64,000 nucleotides of DNA, taken from Verrucomicrobiota bacterium (GTDB lineage Bacteria > Verrucomicrobiota > Verrucomicrobiia > Verrucomicrobiales > Akkermansiaceae). A model generated the notes under the pieces. It was given only the letters and a program-made list of their open reading frames with translations. It did no database searches and was not told the DNA's origin. The position numbers and the translations under genes are program-made. Below are positions 55,254 through 64,000 of the stretch, piece by piece. The stretch spans positions 56,706-120,705 of the forward strand of contig RDZR01000025.1 of the NCBI GenBank assembly GCA_004294095.1, in the 5' to 3' direction. Positions within the stretch are counted from its first letter, which is position 1. Each line of letters starts with the position of its first letter.

Positions 55254-56144
55254 TCATCCAATCGCCAGCTCACGGCTGGGCGGCGGCGTCATGACCACTC
55301 GCCAGGTTGCGAGCATGGTGATGCCCGCGCCGATGAGCTGAATGCTTTGCAGCGTCTCACCCAGCAGCAAATAAGCGCCCAGTGTGGTCATGATCGGCGC
55401 CAACATTTGCAGCGATGCTCCTTGCGCGACGGGCAAGTCTTGGTAAGCGCGCGTCATCAGCAGTTGGGCAATGGTGACGAGTGCCGCGGCTGCGCTCAAC
55501 ACCCCGCAAATCCAAAGCGGCACCGTGCCGAGATTCACCGTCGCCGGTGCAGAAAAAAGCAAGCCGAAGACCGAGAGCGAGGCAAAAATCGTCGCCGGAT
55601 GCTCTGCATGGCGAAGTTTACGGATCATCACCACCACCCAACCCGAGCCAACGGCGCCTGCCAATGCCAGCCAATCGTAGCCGGAAATTCCTTTCCACGT
55701 CCCATTGTCTGATAGAAATAGCCACAAACCGAGCAGGGAAATTCCCATCCACACCGCAGCCGAGCGGCGGATTTTTTCACCCAGCCAAATCATCGCAATC
55801 ACGCTCGCAAATGCCGGATATGTGAGATTCAGCACAATCGCCCGCGCCGCACCCAACTCGATGACCGTGATGTAAAACGCGATCGTCGTCAGCCCGCCGA
55901 TGATGCCACGGACCAAAACCAATCTGTTAGAAAATAGGTTTTTCCAAACCAGGCCACGTTGGAACCCAAAAACGGAGGCTACGATTCCAAGCCCGACGGC
56001 CGAGCGGAACCAAATGGCAATCCAGCCATTCGCTTCTGGCGCATAGATCGATGCAGCTCGCACCAATAGCGTGTTGCTGGAAAATAAAATGACTGAGCCT
56101 AGCATCATGGCTAGGCCGCTTGGCCGCGTGCGGAATGGATTCAT
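55254..56144 (-). CDS. EamA/DMT family transporter
   Basis: Ten membrane segments, with two EamA repeats, are visible (first half from MLGSVILFSSNTLLVRAAS, second from WLALAGAVGSGWVVVMIRKL). Motif LGEKIRRSAAVWMGISLLG ends the first repeat and LLGETLQSIQLIGAGITM the second. Substrate unknown; the family exports small metabolites. Start set at the ATG at 56144 (MNPFRTRPSG). Confidence 0.88.
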   Translation of the reverse strand: MNPFRTRPSGLAMMLGSVILFSSNTLLVRAASIYAPEANGWIAIWFRSAVGLGIVASVFGFQRGLVWKNLFSNRLVLVRGIIGGLTTIAFYITVIELGAARAIVLNLTYPAFASVIAMIWLGEKIRRSAAVWMGISLLGLWLFLSDNGTWKGISGYDWLALAGAVGSGWVVVMIRKLRHAEHPATIFASLSVFGLLFSAPATVNLGTVPLWICGVLSAAAALVTIAQLLMTRAYQDLPVAQGASLQMLAPIMTTLGAYLLLGETLQSIQLIGAGITMLATWRVVMTPPPSRELAIG

Positions 56145-56204
56145 CGGTGGTGGGTTCCTAATCGGAATTTCCCGGAGAAGATCGCCGCATCGTCTCGCTA
56201 CCAT

Positions 56205-56538
56205 GGAACCCGCGGAAGCAGCAGATGAGGCGGCTTCCGGAGTGAGTAATACGAGTCAATGTGCCTAGATGATCACTCCAAATGCCGCTGGCCACTTGAC
56301 CATAAGCCAAGCGGCGCGCGAAATGAGTTTGGAGTGTTTGCACGTCGGCACGCCAAAAAATTGCCAGCTTTCGACCAGAATAGCAACTGAGATCTGCCAA
56401 AAAAATACGAATGATGGCACTGCTTTTGCTCACTTAAGGATTCATAAGCAAAATGGATGGCATCCGCACTGGGGCACACGCGGCGATGAGTATTGCATTT
56501 TTAAAAAAATCATTTTACGAGGTGCAGCACTAAACGAA
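56205..56538. other. Intergenic region without a supported gene; possible hairpin at 56274-56336
   Basis: The only long frames are extensions of the neighbouring genes. A potential long-range hairpin is formed by CACTCCAAA and TTTGGAGTG with an inner GCCGC/GCGGC pair. A second inverted pair (GGAAGC/GCTTCC) lies at about 56212-56240. It could be a regulatory RNA leader of the transpeptidase gene, but there is no strong support. Confidence 0.3.
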
Positions 56539-57189
56539 ATGATGATCACTCAGAAATACCTAGCTCCCATTTTCATGGCCACTCTGGCTTGTTTTTTTGC
56601 GAGCTGTGCAAGCCAGAAGCCAGAACCTGCCATCGCGGCTGATGGCAAGCCAGTCTTTGTCAATCCGCACCCGCCGGGCACTCACGAGCATTTCATGGCC
56701 GAGCCTAACTATCGCAAGACATACGATGTTTGGAAGAATGAGCCACTACTCGATGCGACCAATCCATCCAATTCGTGGGTCAAGATAATCCTCAAAGACC
56801 AACGCGCCTTTCTCATGAATGGCGAGCAAGTGGCCATGGATTATCCCATTTGCTCGGGCACACCTAGCCACCCAACACCGAAGGGAACCTTCTTCATTTT
56901 AGAAAAAATCGTCGATAAACACTCTAACAAGTATGGCAAAATCCTTGATGCGGCAGGCGATGTCGTCAATAGCGATGCTGATTCGACTGAAGATACCATT
57001 CCCGAAGGTGGAAAATTTGTCGGTGCGCAGATGCGTTATTGGATGCGCCTCACCAACGATGGCGTTGGCCACCACATCGGCAATGTGCGCCGCCGCCCAG
57101 CATCGCACGCTTGCATTCGTGGCCCGTCGAAAATCATGCCTGTGGTTTATTCTAAAGTGAAAGTGGGCAGCCGCTTCATCGTCGAATAA
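56539..57189 (+). CDS. L,D-transpeptidase (YkuD) lipoprotein
   Basis: The lipoprotein signal ends FFASCASQ. A YkuD domain follows, with IILKDQRAFLMNGEQVAMDY, the proline-rich YPICSGTPSHPTPKGTFFI and the catalytic region HHIGNVRRRPASHACIRGPS. The catalytic cysteine is present, but the usual SHGC reads SHAC. The enzyme would cross-link peptidoglycan or attach lipoprotein. The ATG at 56539 gives MMITQKYLAP; the track start at 56269 is in the upstream region. Confidence 0.88.
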   Translation: MMITQKYLAPIFMATLACFFASCASQKPEPAIAADGKPVFVNPHPPGTHEHFMAEPNYRKTYDVWKNEPLLDATNPSNSWVKIILKDQRAFLMNGEQVAMDYPICSGTPSHPTPKGTFFILEKIVDKHSNKYGKILDAAGDVVNSDADSTEDTIPEGGKFVGAQMRYWMRLTNDGVGHHIGNVRRRPASHACIRGPSKIMPVVYSKVKVGSRFIVE

Positions 57190-57224
57190 CAAGCTCGCAA
57201 GTTCACCCAATCACCCACCACCCA

Positions 57225-57668
57225 ATGCCTAACAAGAAATTTCAATTCATCCTTCTGGTAATCGGCCTCATCGGGATACTTATGGCCTTCGATTCCCTGA
57301 GCAAAGCAACCCCAGCGGAGAAGAGTGATCCGCTCCATGAACAAATGGAAGCTCTCGATGATGCCTACAAAGCGATGCGCAAAGAACAAGATCCAAAAAC
57401 GGGTGCCGCTCTGGCGCGCGACGCTCAGCGTGCCATCGCTCAGGCATCGTTATTGATTCCCAAATTGGTCGCTGCGATGCCTGATGGCCCAGAAAAATCG
57501 CTGGCGAGTGCCGAGTATCGTTTGCAAACAGCGCAACTACTCGTCGTTTTTTGCGAAGCGGAAAAAGACTTCCTCGCTGGCAAAATCGATGCCATCGCCG
57601 GCCATGTCGATCGTATCAAGGCCATGAAAAAATCCGGCCACGATCAATTCATGGAGGACGAGGAATAA
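57225..57668 (+). CDS. Small membrane-anchored helical protein, unknown
   Basis: The 147-residue product has one hydrophobic N-terminal segment (FILLVIGLIGILMAF) and then mostly helices rich in Ala/Lys/Glu (DAQRAIAQASLLIPKLVAAM). No family recognised. It lies 35 bp after the transpeptidase gene and is followed by a terminator, so it may belong to the same transcript. Confidence 0.6.
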   Translation: MPNKKFQFILLVIGLIGILMAFDSLSKATPAEKSDPLHEQMEALDDAYKAMRKEQDPKTGAALARDAQRAIAQASLLIPKLVAAMPDGPEKSLASAEYRLQTAQLLVVFCEAEKDFLAGKIDAIAGHVDRIKAMKKSGHDQFMEDEE

Positions 57669-57733
57669 GTTCCTCCCCACTGCCCATGCTTCCGGCTTGA
57701 CGCTGATCGCACCCGTCAGCAATCTTACTCAGC

Positions 57734-57767
57734 CGAGGCATATGCCATGCGTTGCCTCGCTTTTTTT
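57734..57767 (+). terminator. Rho-independent terminator before accB
   Basis: CGAGGCA pairs with TGCCTCG over a 12-base loop and is followed by C and seven T. A GCTTGACGC element (possible -35) lies at about 57695, upstream of it, so an attenuator for accB is a second possibility. Confidence 0.75.
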
Positions 57768-57790
57768 AACAACATTAATACTCACTTATT

Positions 57791-58249
57791 GTGGACCTCC
57801 AGGAAATCCGCCGCATTGTCGAATTGATGAATGAGCACGGCTTGACTCATTTTGATCTCACCAAAAAAGACTTCCATCTTAAGTTGAAAAAAGGTGCCGA
57901 TCTCGACGATCTCAAGTCCTTAATGGCATCTGTTTCCCTCGCCGCTCCCGCGCCTCAAGTGGCTGCCGCAGCTCCGATTGCCGCCACCACACCCGCCGCT
58001 GCCGCTGCGCCTGAGGGAGTGGAAATTACCTCGCCGATGGTTGGCACATTCTATCAGAAACCCGCGCCCGATGCCGAGAACTTCGTCAGCATTGGCTCCG
58101 CAGTTTCCGTCGGCCAAACGCTCTGCATCATCGAGGCGATGAAGGTGATGAACGAAATCAAAGCCGAGCGGGCTGGCACGATTTGCGCGATCATTGCCGA
58201 GGATTCAAAAGCCGTGCAATATGGCGATGTGCTCTTCCGCATCAAGTGA
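57791..58249 (+). CDS. accB: Acetyl-CoA carboxylase biotin carboxyl carrier protein
   Basis: The 152-residue carrier has an N-terminal helical part (DLQEIRRIVELMNEHGLTHF), an Ala/Pro-rich linker and the C-terminal biotinyl domain with lysine in CIIEAMKVMNEIKAE. It begins with GTG, after a leader without Shine-Dalgarno. accC follows by 55 bp. Together they form the carboxylase half of the enzyme. Confidence 0.95.
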   Translation: MDLQEIRRIVELMNEHGLTHFDLTKKDFHLKLKKGADLDDLKSLMASVSLAAPAPQVAAAAPIAATTPAAAAAPEGVEITSPMVGTFYQKPAPDAENFVSIGSAVSVGQTLCIIEAMKVMNEIKAERAGTICAIIAEDSKAVQYGDVLFRIK

Positions 58250-58304
58250 TCGGGCGCGTGCTGCTAGAAATATCTAACAACCCTGCTTTAGAAATTTTTT
58301 CCCA

Positions 58305-59663
58305 ATGTTCAAGCGAGTTTTGGTAGCCAATCGTGGCGAGATTGCCCTGCGCATCATTCGCGCCTGCCGTGAATTAGACATCGAGTCCATCGCCGTTTAT
58401 TCCGAGGCGGATGTCGATTCCATGCACGTGCAGCTCGCGGATCAAGCAGTCTGCATCGGCCCGGCAGCGAGTAAAGAATCGTATTTGAAAATGGACCGCA
58501 TCATCGCAGCTGCTGAGATTGCCGATGCCGATGCGATTCACCCCGGATATGGATTTCTCTCAGAAAATGCCCGCTTCGCTGAAATTTGCGAATCATCCGG
58601 CATCACCTTCATAGGTCCGTCCGCACAAGTGATTTCCATGATGGGTGATAAGGCCACGGCCCGCGCCACAGCCATCGCCAATGGAGTTCCGATCACGCCG
58701 GGCACAGATGTCATCAAAGATCCCAACGCGGCACTCGCGGAAGCCAAACGCATCGGCTTACCAGTGATGATCAAGGCCACTGCCGGCGGCGGCGGGCGTG
58801 GCATGCGCCCGTGTTTCCAAGAAGCGGATTTTCTCAGCCTTTTTGCTGCGGCATCCAATGAGGCGATGGCATGCTTTGGCAATGGCGATTGTTATTTGGA
58901 AAAATTGGTGCTCAATCCGCACCACATCGAGTTCCAAATCATTGCGGACTCTCATGGAAATTTCATCCACCTCGGCGAGCGCGATTGCTCGATGCAGCGT
59001 CGTAATCAAAAGATCATCGAGGAGTGCCCATCGCCACTTCTGAGTCCGGAAATGCGGGCGCGCATGGGCGAGGCATCGGTCAATCTCATCCGCAACATCG
59101 GCTACCTCAATGCCGGAACCATCGAATATCTCGTCGATGAGGCCGCGGAAAATTTCTATTTCATGGAAATGAATACTCGCATCCAAGTGGAGCATCCAGT
59201 GACGGAAGAGGTCATGGGCTGCGAGTTGATCAAAGAGCAAATCCGCGTGGCAGCGGGTGAGCCGCTCTCTCGTCACGTCTTGCAGGCGGTGGCGCGTGGC
59301 CATGCGATCGAGTGCCGCATCAATGCGGAAGATCCATTTAACCAATTCATGCCCAGCCCGGGCACCATCGATTTGTGGTATGCCCCGGGTGGCAAAGGAG
59401 TGCGTGTGGATACCCACGTTTACTCAGGCTACACGGTGCCCTCGAATTATGACTCGATGATCGCAAAATTGATCGTCACCGGAGCGACGCGTGAGATCGC
59501 GATCGCACGCATGAAGCGAGCACTTGGCGAGTTCATGATCCGCGGGATCAAAACGACGATTCCATTCCAGCAGGAAATCATCGATCATCCGGATTTCAAA
59601 AACGGCACTTACGACATCGGTTGGGTCTCGCGCTACCTCGAGGAGCGCAAGCCATCCGCTTGA
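58305..59663 (+). CDS. accC: Acetyl-CoA carboxylase, biotin carboxylase subunit
   Basis: The ATP-grasp enzyme carboxylates biotin. It has KRVLVANRGEIALRIIRACR, the ATP loop TAGGGGRGM, FMEMNTRIQVEHPVTEEV and the conserved RINAEDPFNQFMPSPG. The 452-residue length is normal. The gene ends just before a REP-like pair and the convergent ilvN. accA and accD are not in view. Confidence 0.97.
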   Translation: MFKRVLVANRGEIALRIIRACRELDIESIAVYSEADVDSMHVQLADQAVCIGPAASKESYLKMDRIIAAAEIADADAIHPGYGFLSENARFAEICESSGITFIGPSAQVISMMGDKATARATAIANGVPITPGTDVIKDPNAALAEAKRIGLPVMIKATAGGGGRGMRPCFQEADFLSLFAAASNEAMACFGNGDCYLEKLVLNPHHIEFQIIADSHGNFIHLGERDCSMQRRNQKIIEECPSPLLSPEMRARMGEASVNLIRNIGYLNAGTIEYLVDEAAENFYFMEMNTRIQVEHPVTEEVMGCELIKEQIRVAAGEPLSRHVLQAVARGHAIECRINAEDPFNQFMPSPGTIDLWYAPGGKGVRVDTHVYSGYTVPSNYDSMIAKLIVTGATREIAIARMKRALGEFMIRGIKTTIPFQQEIIDHPDFKNGTYDIGWVSRYLEERKPSA

Positions 59664-59669
59664 TGACAC

Positions 59670-59737
59670 ATGGCGGCGGATTGCATCCGCCTTGCCGTTG
59701 TTTGATTATTTGGCATGGCGGATTCAATCCGCCGCCA
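59670..59737. repeat. REP-like inverted pair (GGCGGATT family) between accC and ilvN
   Basis: The left arm TGGCGGCGGATTGCATCCGC and the right arm GGCGGATTCAATCCGCCGCC are inverted copies separated by about 24 bp. The pair sits between two convergent genes and could act as a terminator for both. Confidence 0.75.
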
Positions 59738-59757
59738 CCTCAATTCTAACAGCTTTC

Positions 59758-60300
59758 TCAAGTCGGCTGCTCGCCGCGAGCCATGACGACCTTGCCAGTG
59801 CGCACCGTCTCGATGATGGAGAATTGCGAGAACATCGCCACCGCAGCATCCACTTTTGGCGAATCTCCGGTGATCATGATGATCATCGAGGTCGGTGTGA
59901 GATCCACGGTTTTTCCAGAAAAATGCTCGGTAATTTGTAGGGCCATCGAGCGTTCATCCGGTGAGCAAAGTAGTTTAATGAGCACCATTTCTTTGCTCAC
60001 AGAATGATCGGAGGTGTGCTCGGAGCAGTGAATCACATCCACCAATTTATTCACCTGCATGATGATTTGATGCAAGCCCTCTGGATCCCCGGAAATACCG
60101 ATCGTCATCCGCGAGAAATCCGCATTGCGGCCTTCGGAAACGACGAGCGAATCGATATTGAATGCACGGCGCGAGAAAACTTGGCAAATCCGCATCAAGA
60201 TTCCCGGCACGTTATTGACCATGATCGAGAGCGTGTGAGAGGGCCCGCGGGCGGCTTTGCTGATGGGCACAGGAGTATCGGTGGTGATGATTGAAGGCAT
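59758..60300 (-). CDS. ilvN: Acetolactate synthase small (regulatory) subunit
   Basis: The first ACT domain is HTLSIMVNNVPGILMRICQV with FSRRAFNIDSLVVSEG after it. The second half has KTVDLTPTSMIIMITGD. It binds branched-chain amino acids and controls IlvB. The order is ilvB then ilvN on the minus strand, 35 bp apart. No Shine-Dalgarno; the gap holds two adjacent TGTTAG hexamers. Confidence 0.94.
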   Translation of the reverse strand: MPSIITTDTPVPISKAARGPSHTLSIMVNNVPGILMRICQVFSRRAFNIDSLVVSEGRNADFSRMTIGISGDPEGLHQIIMQVNKLVDVIHCSEHTSDHSVSKEMVLIKLLCSPDERSMALQITEHFSGKTVDLTPTSMIIMITGDSPKVDAAVAMFSQFSIIETVRTGKVVMARGEQPT

Positions 60301-60335
60301 AAAATCGTTAGATGTTAGATGTTAGAAAATGCGGC

Positions 60336-62063
60336 TTACGTGGAACCGATCGGTTTCGCCATCCGCGTTTTAGGCGCTTCGATGATCATGTCTTCCAGTG
60401 CGGCACCGGCAGGGATCATCGGGAACACGTTGTCGGTTTTGACGCACTCTGCGTGGATTAAAATTGGGCCATCTTGGTAGTCCAACGCCTTCTGCAATTG
60501 TTTGGTCACATCCGCTGGGCGTTTGATGTGCACGGATGGAATGCCGTAGGCCGCCGCAAGTTTGCAGAAATCAGGATTGCCGATTAAATCAACGCCCGAG
60601 GTGCGATCCTCGTAGAACAATTCTTGCCACTGTCTGACCATGCCGAGGTAGTGATTATTGAGCACCACAATTTTAACCGGCAATTTGTGAATCTGCGCGG
60701 TGGCCAATTCAAACAACGTCATCTGGAAGCCGCCATCGCCGCAAATGGCGATGACCATTTTCTCCGGACAAGCGAGCTGTGCACCAATCGCGGCGGGAAA
60801 GCCGAAGCCCATCGTCCCAGCACCGCCGGACGATAGCCAATGGTATGACTCATCGTTTTTGTAAAACTGGGCAGCCCACATTTGGTGCTGGCCCACGTCA
60901 GTGGTGACGATCGCTTTGCCTTGGGTGAGTTCATACAACTCATCGATGACTTGCTGCATGCGCAAGCCGCCCTGTTTTTTGTAATGGAGCGGGTATTTTT
61001 TCTTGTAGCCATCGAGCTTGCTCAACCATTCACTCGTTTCCAAAGGGCCGATCTTTTCATTGATCTCGGCGAGGGCGGCTTTGGCATCACCGACGATCAT
61101 CACATCCGGCACGATCATTTTGCCATGCTCTGCGGGATCGATATCGATGTGAATGATCTTCGCATCCTTGCAGAATTTTGATGGCTGGCCGATGATCCGA
61201 TCGTCAAAGCGCGAGCCAACGTTGATCAAAAGATCGCACTCGACCATGGCTTTATTGGCGTAGGCGGTGCCGTGCATGCCGAGCATGCCGAGCGCGAGTG
61301 GATGAGTTTCTGGGAAAACTCCTTTTCCTAACAACGTGCTCGTCACCGGTGCGCCGAGCGTTTCTGCGAGATAGCGCAATTCCTTATCGGCACGAGAAAT
61401 CATGCACCCTTGCCCAGCTAAAATCACCGGACGCTTGGCTTTGGAAATTAAATCCGCAGCGCGCTTTATCTGCTCGGAATCAATTTGGAAATCCCCACTC
61501 GGATCGTAGCCAGGAAGATTGAATGGTGGATTCATCTCTCCTGAGAATGGGCCTTGGGAAATATCTTTCGGAATATCGATCAACACTGGACCCGGCCGGC
61601 CGGTGGTGGCGATGTGATACGCTTCGCGAGCGATGCGTGGCAGCGAGTTGGTTTCCTTGACCAAATAGTTATGCTTCACCACGGGGATTGTAATGCCAAA
61701 AATATCGGCTTCTTGGAACGCGTCTTTGCCGAGCATCCAAGTCACCGTCTGGCCGCAAATGACCAACATCGGCACGGAGTCCATCATCGCCGTCATCAAT
61801 CCGGTCACGGTATTTCCCGCGCCGGGTCCGGATGTCACTAGCACCGCTGCTGGCCGGCCCGTCGCCCGCGCGTAGCCATCGGCCATGTGCACGGCTCCTT
61901 GCTCGTGCCGCACCAGAATGAACTTCATCTTGGTCTTGACCGTCTCCAGCGCATCGAAGATCGGAATCGCGGCACCGCCGGAGTATCCAAAAATGTATTC
62001 AATGCCCAACTCATCGAGAGTTTTAATTAAGGCTTGCGCTCCATCCATTGTTTCTTTGGCCAT
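60336..62063 (-). CDS. ilvB: Acetolactate synthase large (catalytic) subunit
   Basis: The ThDP enzyme makes acetolactate or acetohydroxybutyrate. It has the N-terminal [20 protein letters not shown] and [19 protein letters not shown] with the conserved Glu, and the ThDP-binding region [20 protein letters not shown] ending in [15 protein letters not shown]. The 575-residue length is normal. It supplies IlvD (2.5 kb), via a reductoisomerase not in this window. Confidence 0.97.
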   Translation of the reverse strand: MAKETMDGAQALIKTLDELGIEYIFGYSGGAAIPIFDALETVKTKMKFILVRHEQGAVHMADGYARATGRPAAVLVTSGPGAGNTVTGLMTAMMDSVPMLVICGQTVTWMLGKDAFQEADIFGITIPVVKHNYLVKETNSLPRIAREAYHIATTGRPGPVLIDIPKDISQGPFSGEMNPPFNLPGYDPSGDFQIDSEQIKRAADLISKAKRPVILAGQGCMISRADKELRYLAETLGAPVTSTLLGKGVFPETHPLALGMLGMHGTAYANKAMVECDLLINVGSRFDDRIIGQPSKFCKDAKIIHIDIDPAEHGKMIVPDVMIVGDAKAALAEINEKIGPLETSEWLSKLDGYKKKYPLHYKKQGGLRMQQVIDELYELTQGKAIVTTDVGQHQMWAAQFYKNDESYHWLSSGGAGTMGFGFPAAIGAQLACPEKMVIAICGDGGFQMTLFELATAQIHKLPVKIVVLNNHYLGMVRQWQELFYEDRTSGVDLIGNPDFCKLAAAYGIPSVHIKRPADVTKQLQKALDYQDGPILIHAECVKTDNVFPMIPAGAALEDMIIEAPKTRMAKPIGST

Positions 62064-62244
62064 AAAATTGAGGTTTCGGACTCAAAGTTGAGCAATTTCG
62101 GGTTTTTTGCAATCGAAAATTTAGGAATTTCAAACAAATAAGATTTTTTAATGGGGCGAGTTGCTTGAAAATAACGATTTTTCGGTAAAAGTGGACCTAA
62201 TGAGCCATAAATTCCCAAGAAACCGCCTAACGGATCTGAGGAAT

Positions 62245-62862
62245 TTAAGCGCTGTGTCGCTTATGATCTGGGCTGGGGTTGAGGAAATACTCCCAAGATT
62301 GGTCGGCAAGTCCATTTTCATGCAGCCCAAAGAGCGGCCGCCAACGCGGCGCAAACGGCGAGGTGACCGGATGCATGTTGACTTCATGAGGGAGTTTGTT
62401 TGCTTTGCGCGTATTGCAGCGGAAGCAGGAGGTGACGATGTTTTCCCAAGTCGTCTTGCCACCTTTGTCACGCGGGATGACGTGGTCTAAATTCAGTTGG
62501 TATTCTGGGAAAATTTTCTGGCAATACTGACAGGTGAATTGATCGCGTAAAAAAATATTGCGCCTAGTGAATTTCACATCCAATCGCGGCAAACGATCAT
62601 AGACCATCAAGACGATGACTTTTGGAATCCTCAATGCGATGCGAGCGGCATGGATTAAATTTTCCTCGGCCAGCGCGGTTTGGCGGGAATACCCAACCCA
62701 TGATAAAATATCGTGAGTCTGGAATTTTTCCTCGCCCTCCACCTGCACCACATGGGCATGGCCTAGGCACAGCAAGTGGAGCGATCTGCGCACGGAGCAA
62801 GTATGAATCGGCTGCCAAAATCGATTCAATACCAGCACCGGTTGTTCGAGCAAAGCATTCAT
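62245..62862 (-). CDS. HNH endonuclease family protein
   Basis: The HNH site is in the C-terminal half: FTCQYCQKIFPEYQLNLDHV, then IPRDKGGKTTWENIVTSCFRCNTRKANK, with two CxxC zinc knuckles. The N-terminal region (LVLNRFWQPIHTCSVRRSL) is typical of a widespread bacterial HNH family whose role is not known. It ends about 180 bp upstream of ilvB on the same strand and is not part of a restriction unit here. Confidence 0.85.
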   Translation of the reverse strand: MNALLEQPVLVLNRFWQPIHTCSVRRSLHLLCLGHAHVVQVEGEEKFQTHDILSWVGYSRQTALAEENLIHAARIALRIPKVIVLMVYDRLPRLDVKFTRRNIFLRDQFTCQYCQKIFPEYQLNLDHVIPRDKGGKTTWENIVTSCFRCNTRKANKLPHEVNMHPVTSPFAPRWRPLFGLHENGLADQSWEYFLNPSPDHKRHSA

Positions 62863-63323
62863 CCAAAATTTTCCAACGAATTACTCGCAACCTAGCAGAG
62901 AGTATGTCCTCGGCAATGCAAAAAAACGTGCAAAAATTGTGCGAAAGGGGCAATTCATAGGACGTTTGGCTTGATCCAAGCAACCTCTTTTCACGACAAG
63001 ATTTGAATTTGCTCTAAACAAAAAAGCCTGGTTTCGCCTCGTCAATTAAGTGCGCAAGAACATAGCATCATAACTTATCAGTAGGCAGATTTTTTTGCAT
63101 TATGCGCATTTTAATGAGTTTTTCCCATACAAGCATTAGCATGGTAAATATTAACGCAAATACTAAACTTTCATAAAGTAAATCAACGAGTCGCTCGCGC
63201 TCGGTTAATAACCGCTAATCGTTATATGTAACATGAAAGTAAATAGGAATAAAAAAATTTCTGTTTTCATAAGACGAAGCCCGCATGGTGAAGAAATAAA
63301 ACACTTACCCTGGCGGAGAAAAT
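62863..63323. other. AT-rich intergenic region, no supported gene
   Basis: About 460 bp without a convincing reading frame. A short palindrome CGGTTAATAACCG at 63202-63214 could be an operator, and the sequence from about 63000 is rich in A/T. It separates the HNH gene from the partial PEP-CTERM gene, which ends downstream of it on the minus strand. I see no tRNA or repeat. Confidence 0.4.
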
Positions 63324-63358
63324 AAAAAACGGGGCTACTCCATTCAGAGCAGCCCCGC
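63324..63358 (-). terminator. Rho-independent terminator after the partial PEP-CTERM gene
   Basis: On the minus strand CGGGGCTGCTC pairs with GAGTAGCCCCG around a short loop and is followed by six T residues. It lies about 50 bp beyond the PEP-CTERM stop. Confidence 0.85.
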
Positions 63359-63404
63359 TGGTTTTAACTTAAAAATGTTGATTTGTTAAAAACAAACTGA
63401 TTGG

Positions 63405-64000
63405 TTAAATCTTTGTCTGACGGCGGCGTGAAAAGATGCCCGCTGTAGAACCAAGAGCTAACAGTAGGGATGAGGAGGGTTCGGGGATTACAGTGATATC
63501 AAAGCTAAAGCCAATAATCTCGTTGAAGGAGGATGTGACGATTCCGTTTGCTCCTTGTCCCATATTGCCGCTGTAGGTAATAGTGTTTCCGGAGGCTGTT
63601 GGCATTTTAACATGCCAGTTTACATCTGCCTGCGCCCAGTCTCCAGCAGGTTGCCCAGATGCTAACCAGTTTAGCGTGCCACCTGAGGCAAACGTGTCAC
63701 CAGTATTCTGGACGAGATTGCCACCTGCATCATTCACTTCAGCCAGACCCGAAAACCCACTCAAAGTCAGGGTATTTGTATTGGGCTGTGTCGCCTGAAC
63801 TGGGGGGATCGATGATCCAAATGCCCCAACTGTTTGAGCCGGCCCCACAAAGCCGAAGAGAGGTGTCGGAACGGCCGCGCGGCCGCTGACATATGAATTA
63901 TTTAAGATGTAGCCAGGGTTAGTGACTGTGGCCGAAAATTGGAGATTAAATGTTAAAACGCCTGGGGTAAGGCCACCTAAAAATAGCTGCATCCGTATGC
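63405..64000 (-). CDS. PEP-CTERM sorting domain protein, 5' end outside window
   Basis: The frame stays open to the window edge, so the signal peptide is not visible; the listed ATG at 63992 is probably internal. The C-terminus ends VIPEPSSSLLLALGSTAGIF then RRR, a PEP-CTERM tail with a shorter basic end than the tandem pair at 18-20 kb. The body is rich in Gly, Asn, Thr and Ser with beta character (NTLTLSGFSGLAEVNDAGGN). It is a surface or matrix candidate; the exosortase gene is not in this window. Confidence 0.8.
   Translation of the reverse strand, partial: IRMQLFLGGLTPGVLTFNLQFSATVTNPGYILNNSYVSGRAAVPTPLFGFVGPAQTVGAFGSSIPPVQATQPNTNTLTLSGFSGLAEVNDAGGNLVQNTGDTFASGGTLNWLASGQPAGDWAQADVNWHVKMPTASGNTITYSGNMGQGANGIVTSSFNEIIGFSFDITVIPEPSSSLLLALGSTAGIFSRRRQTKI

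Noticed and set aside
62863-63404. tRNA or small RNA gene in the AT-rich gap
   Set aside because: No cloverleaf-like arms or T-loop were found; only a short palindrome and the downstream terminator are clear.

Overview
The window looks like a chromosomal segment of a Verrucomicrobiota bacterium. The taxonomic clues are four PEP-CTERM-type proteins with C-terminal LLRRRR-like tails, a 51-residue gene matching the small basic protein known from Chlamydiae/Verrucomicrobia, a GreA with a very long N-terminal extension as in chlamydiae, a DUF6600-like lipoprotein and a Suf operon led by a Fur-family gene. Base composition is moderate. Most genes, including ribosomal protein genes, lack a recognisable Shine-Dalgarno motif, and many operons use ATGA or TGATG start/stop overlaps. 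No rRNA, tRNA or CRISPR was seen.

Layout. 0-2.5 kb: end of an Fe3+/polyamine-type ABC importer (binding protein, fused permease). 2.5-4.2 kb: ilvD. 4.28-7.71 kb: a type II restriction-modification island (C5-cytosine methylase and a PD-(D/E)XK nuclease) bracketed by 103-bp direct repeats. 7.7-9.8 kb: lipoprotein with a 45-bp tandem repeat array. 9.8-12.4 kb: SufR-like regulator, plsX, rpmF, yceD. 12.5-18 kb: glutaredoxin, ECF sigma factor operon, long GreA, enolase. 18-20 kb: two tandem PEP-CTERM genes with shared flanks. 20.3-27.3 kb: zinc peptidase, thioredoxin-like protein, rpsD-rpsK-rpsM, small basic protein, RluB-type synthase, DUF1287 protein, CBM9-like protein, lone OppF-type ATPase. 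27.4-29.6 kb: fusA. 29.5-30.8 kb: a scarred interval with a truncated PEP-CTERM gene, REP-like palindromes and a duplicated piece of the fusA tail. 30.8-33.1 kb: phospholipid cluster. 33.1-35.3 kb: ferredoxin, rpmB and an unassigned protein. 35.4-38.5 kb: ligase-associated repair helicase and PdeM nuclease. 38.5-41.3 kb: molybdenum cofactor operon moeA-moaC-mog-mobA. 42.6-46.6 kb: fur-like, sufC, sufB, sufD. 46.7-56.1 kb: minus-strand housekeeping genes (LysR regulator, Dus, U32/RlhA-type, SMUG1-type glycosylase, heme O synthase, Rpe, EamA exporter). 56.5-64 kb: L,D-transpeptidase, accB-accC, ilvN-ilvB, HNH nuclease and a partial PEP-CTERM gene.

Most of the window is core metabolism. The accessory interest lies in (1) the restriction-modification island, whose repeats look like an insertion with long target duplication; (2) a similar but smaller scar behind fusA; (3) REP-like palindromes; (4) the paired PEP-CTERM cassettes; (5) a strongly over-used hexamer TGTTAG/CTAACA spread through coding and intergenic DNA; and (6) two regulators, SufR-like and Fur-like, that have lost the usual metal or cluster ligands. 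Counts and identities were made by eye.
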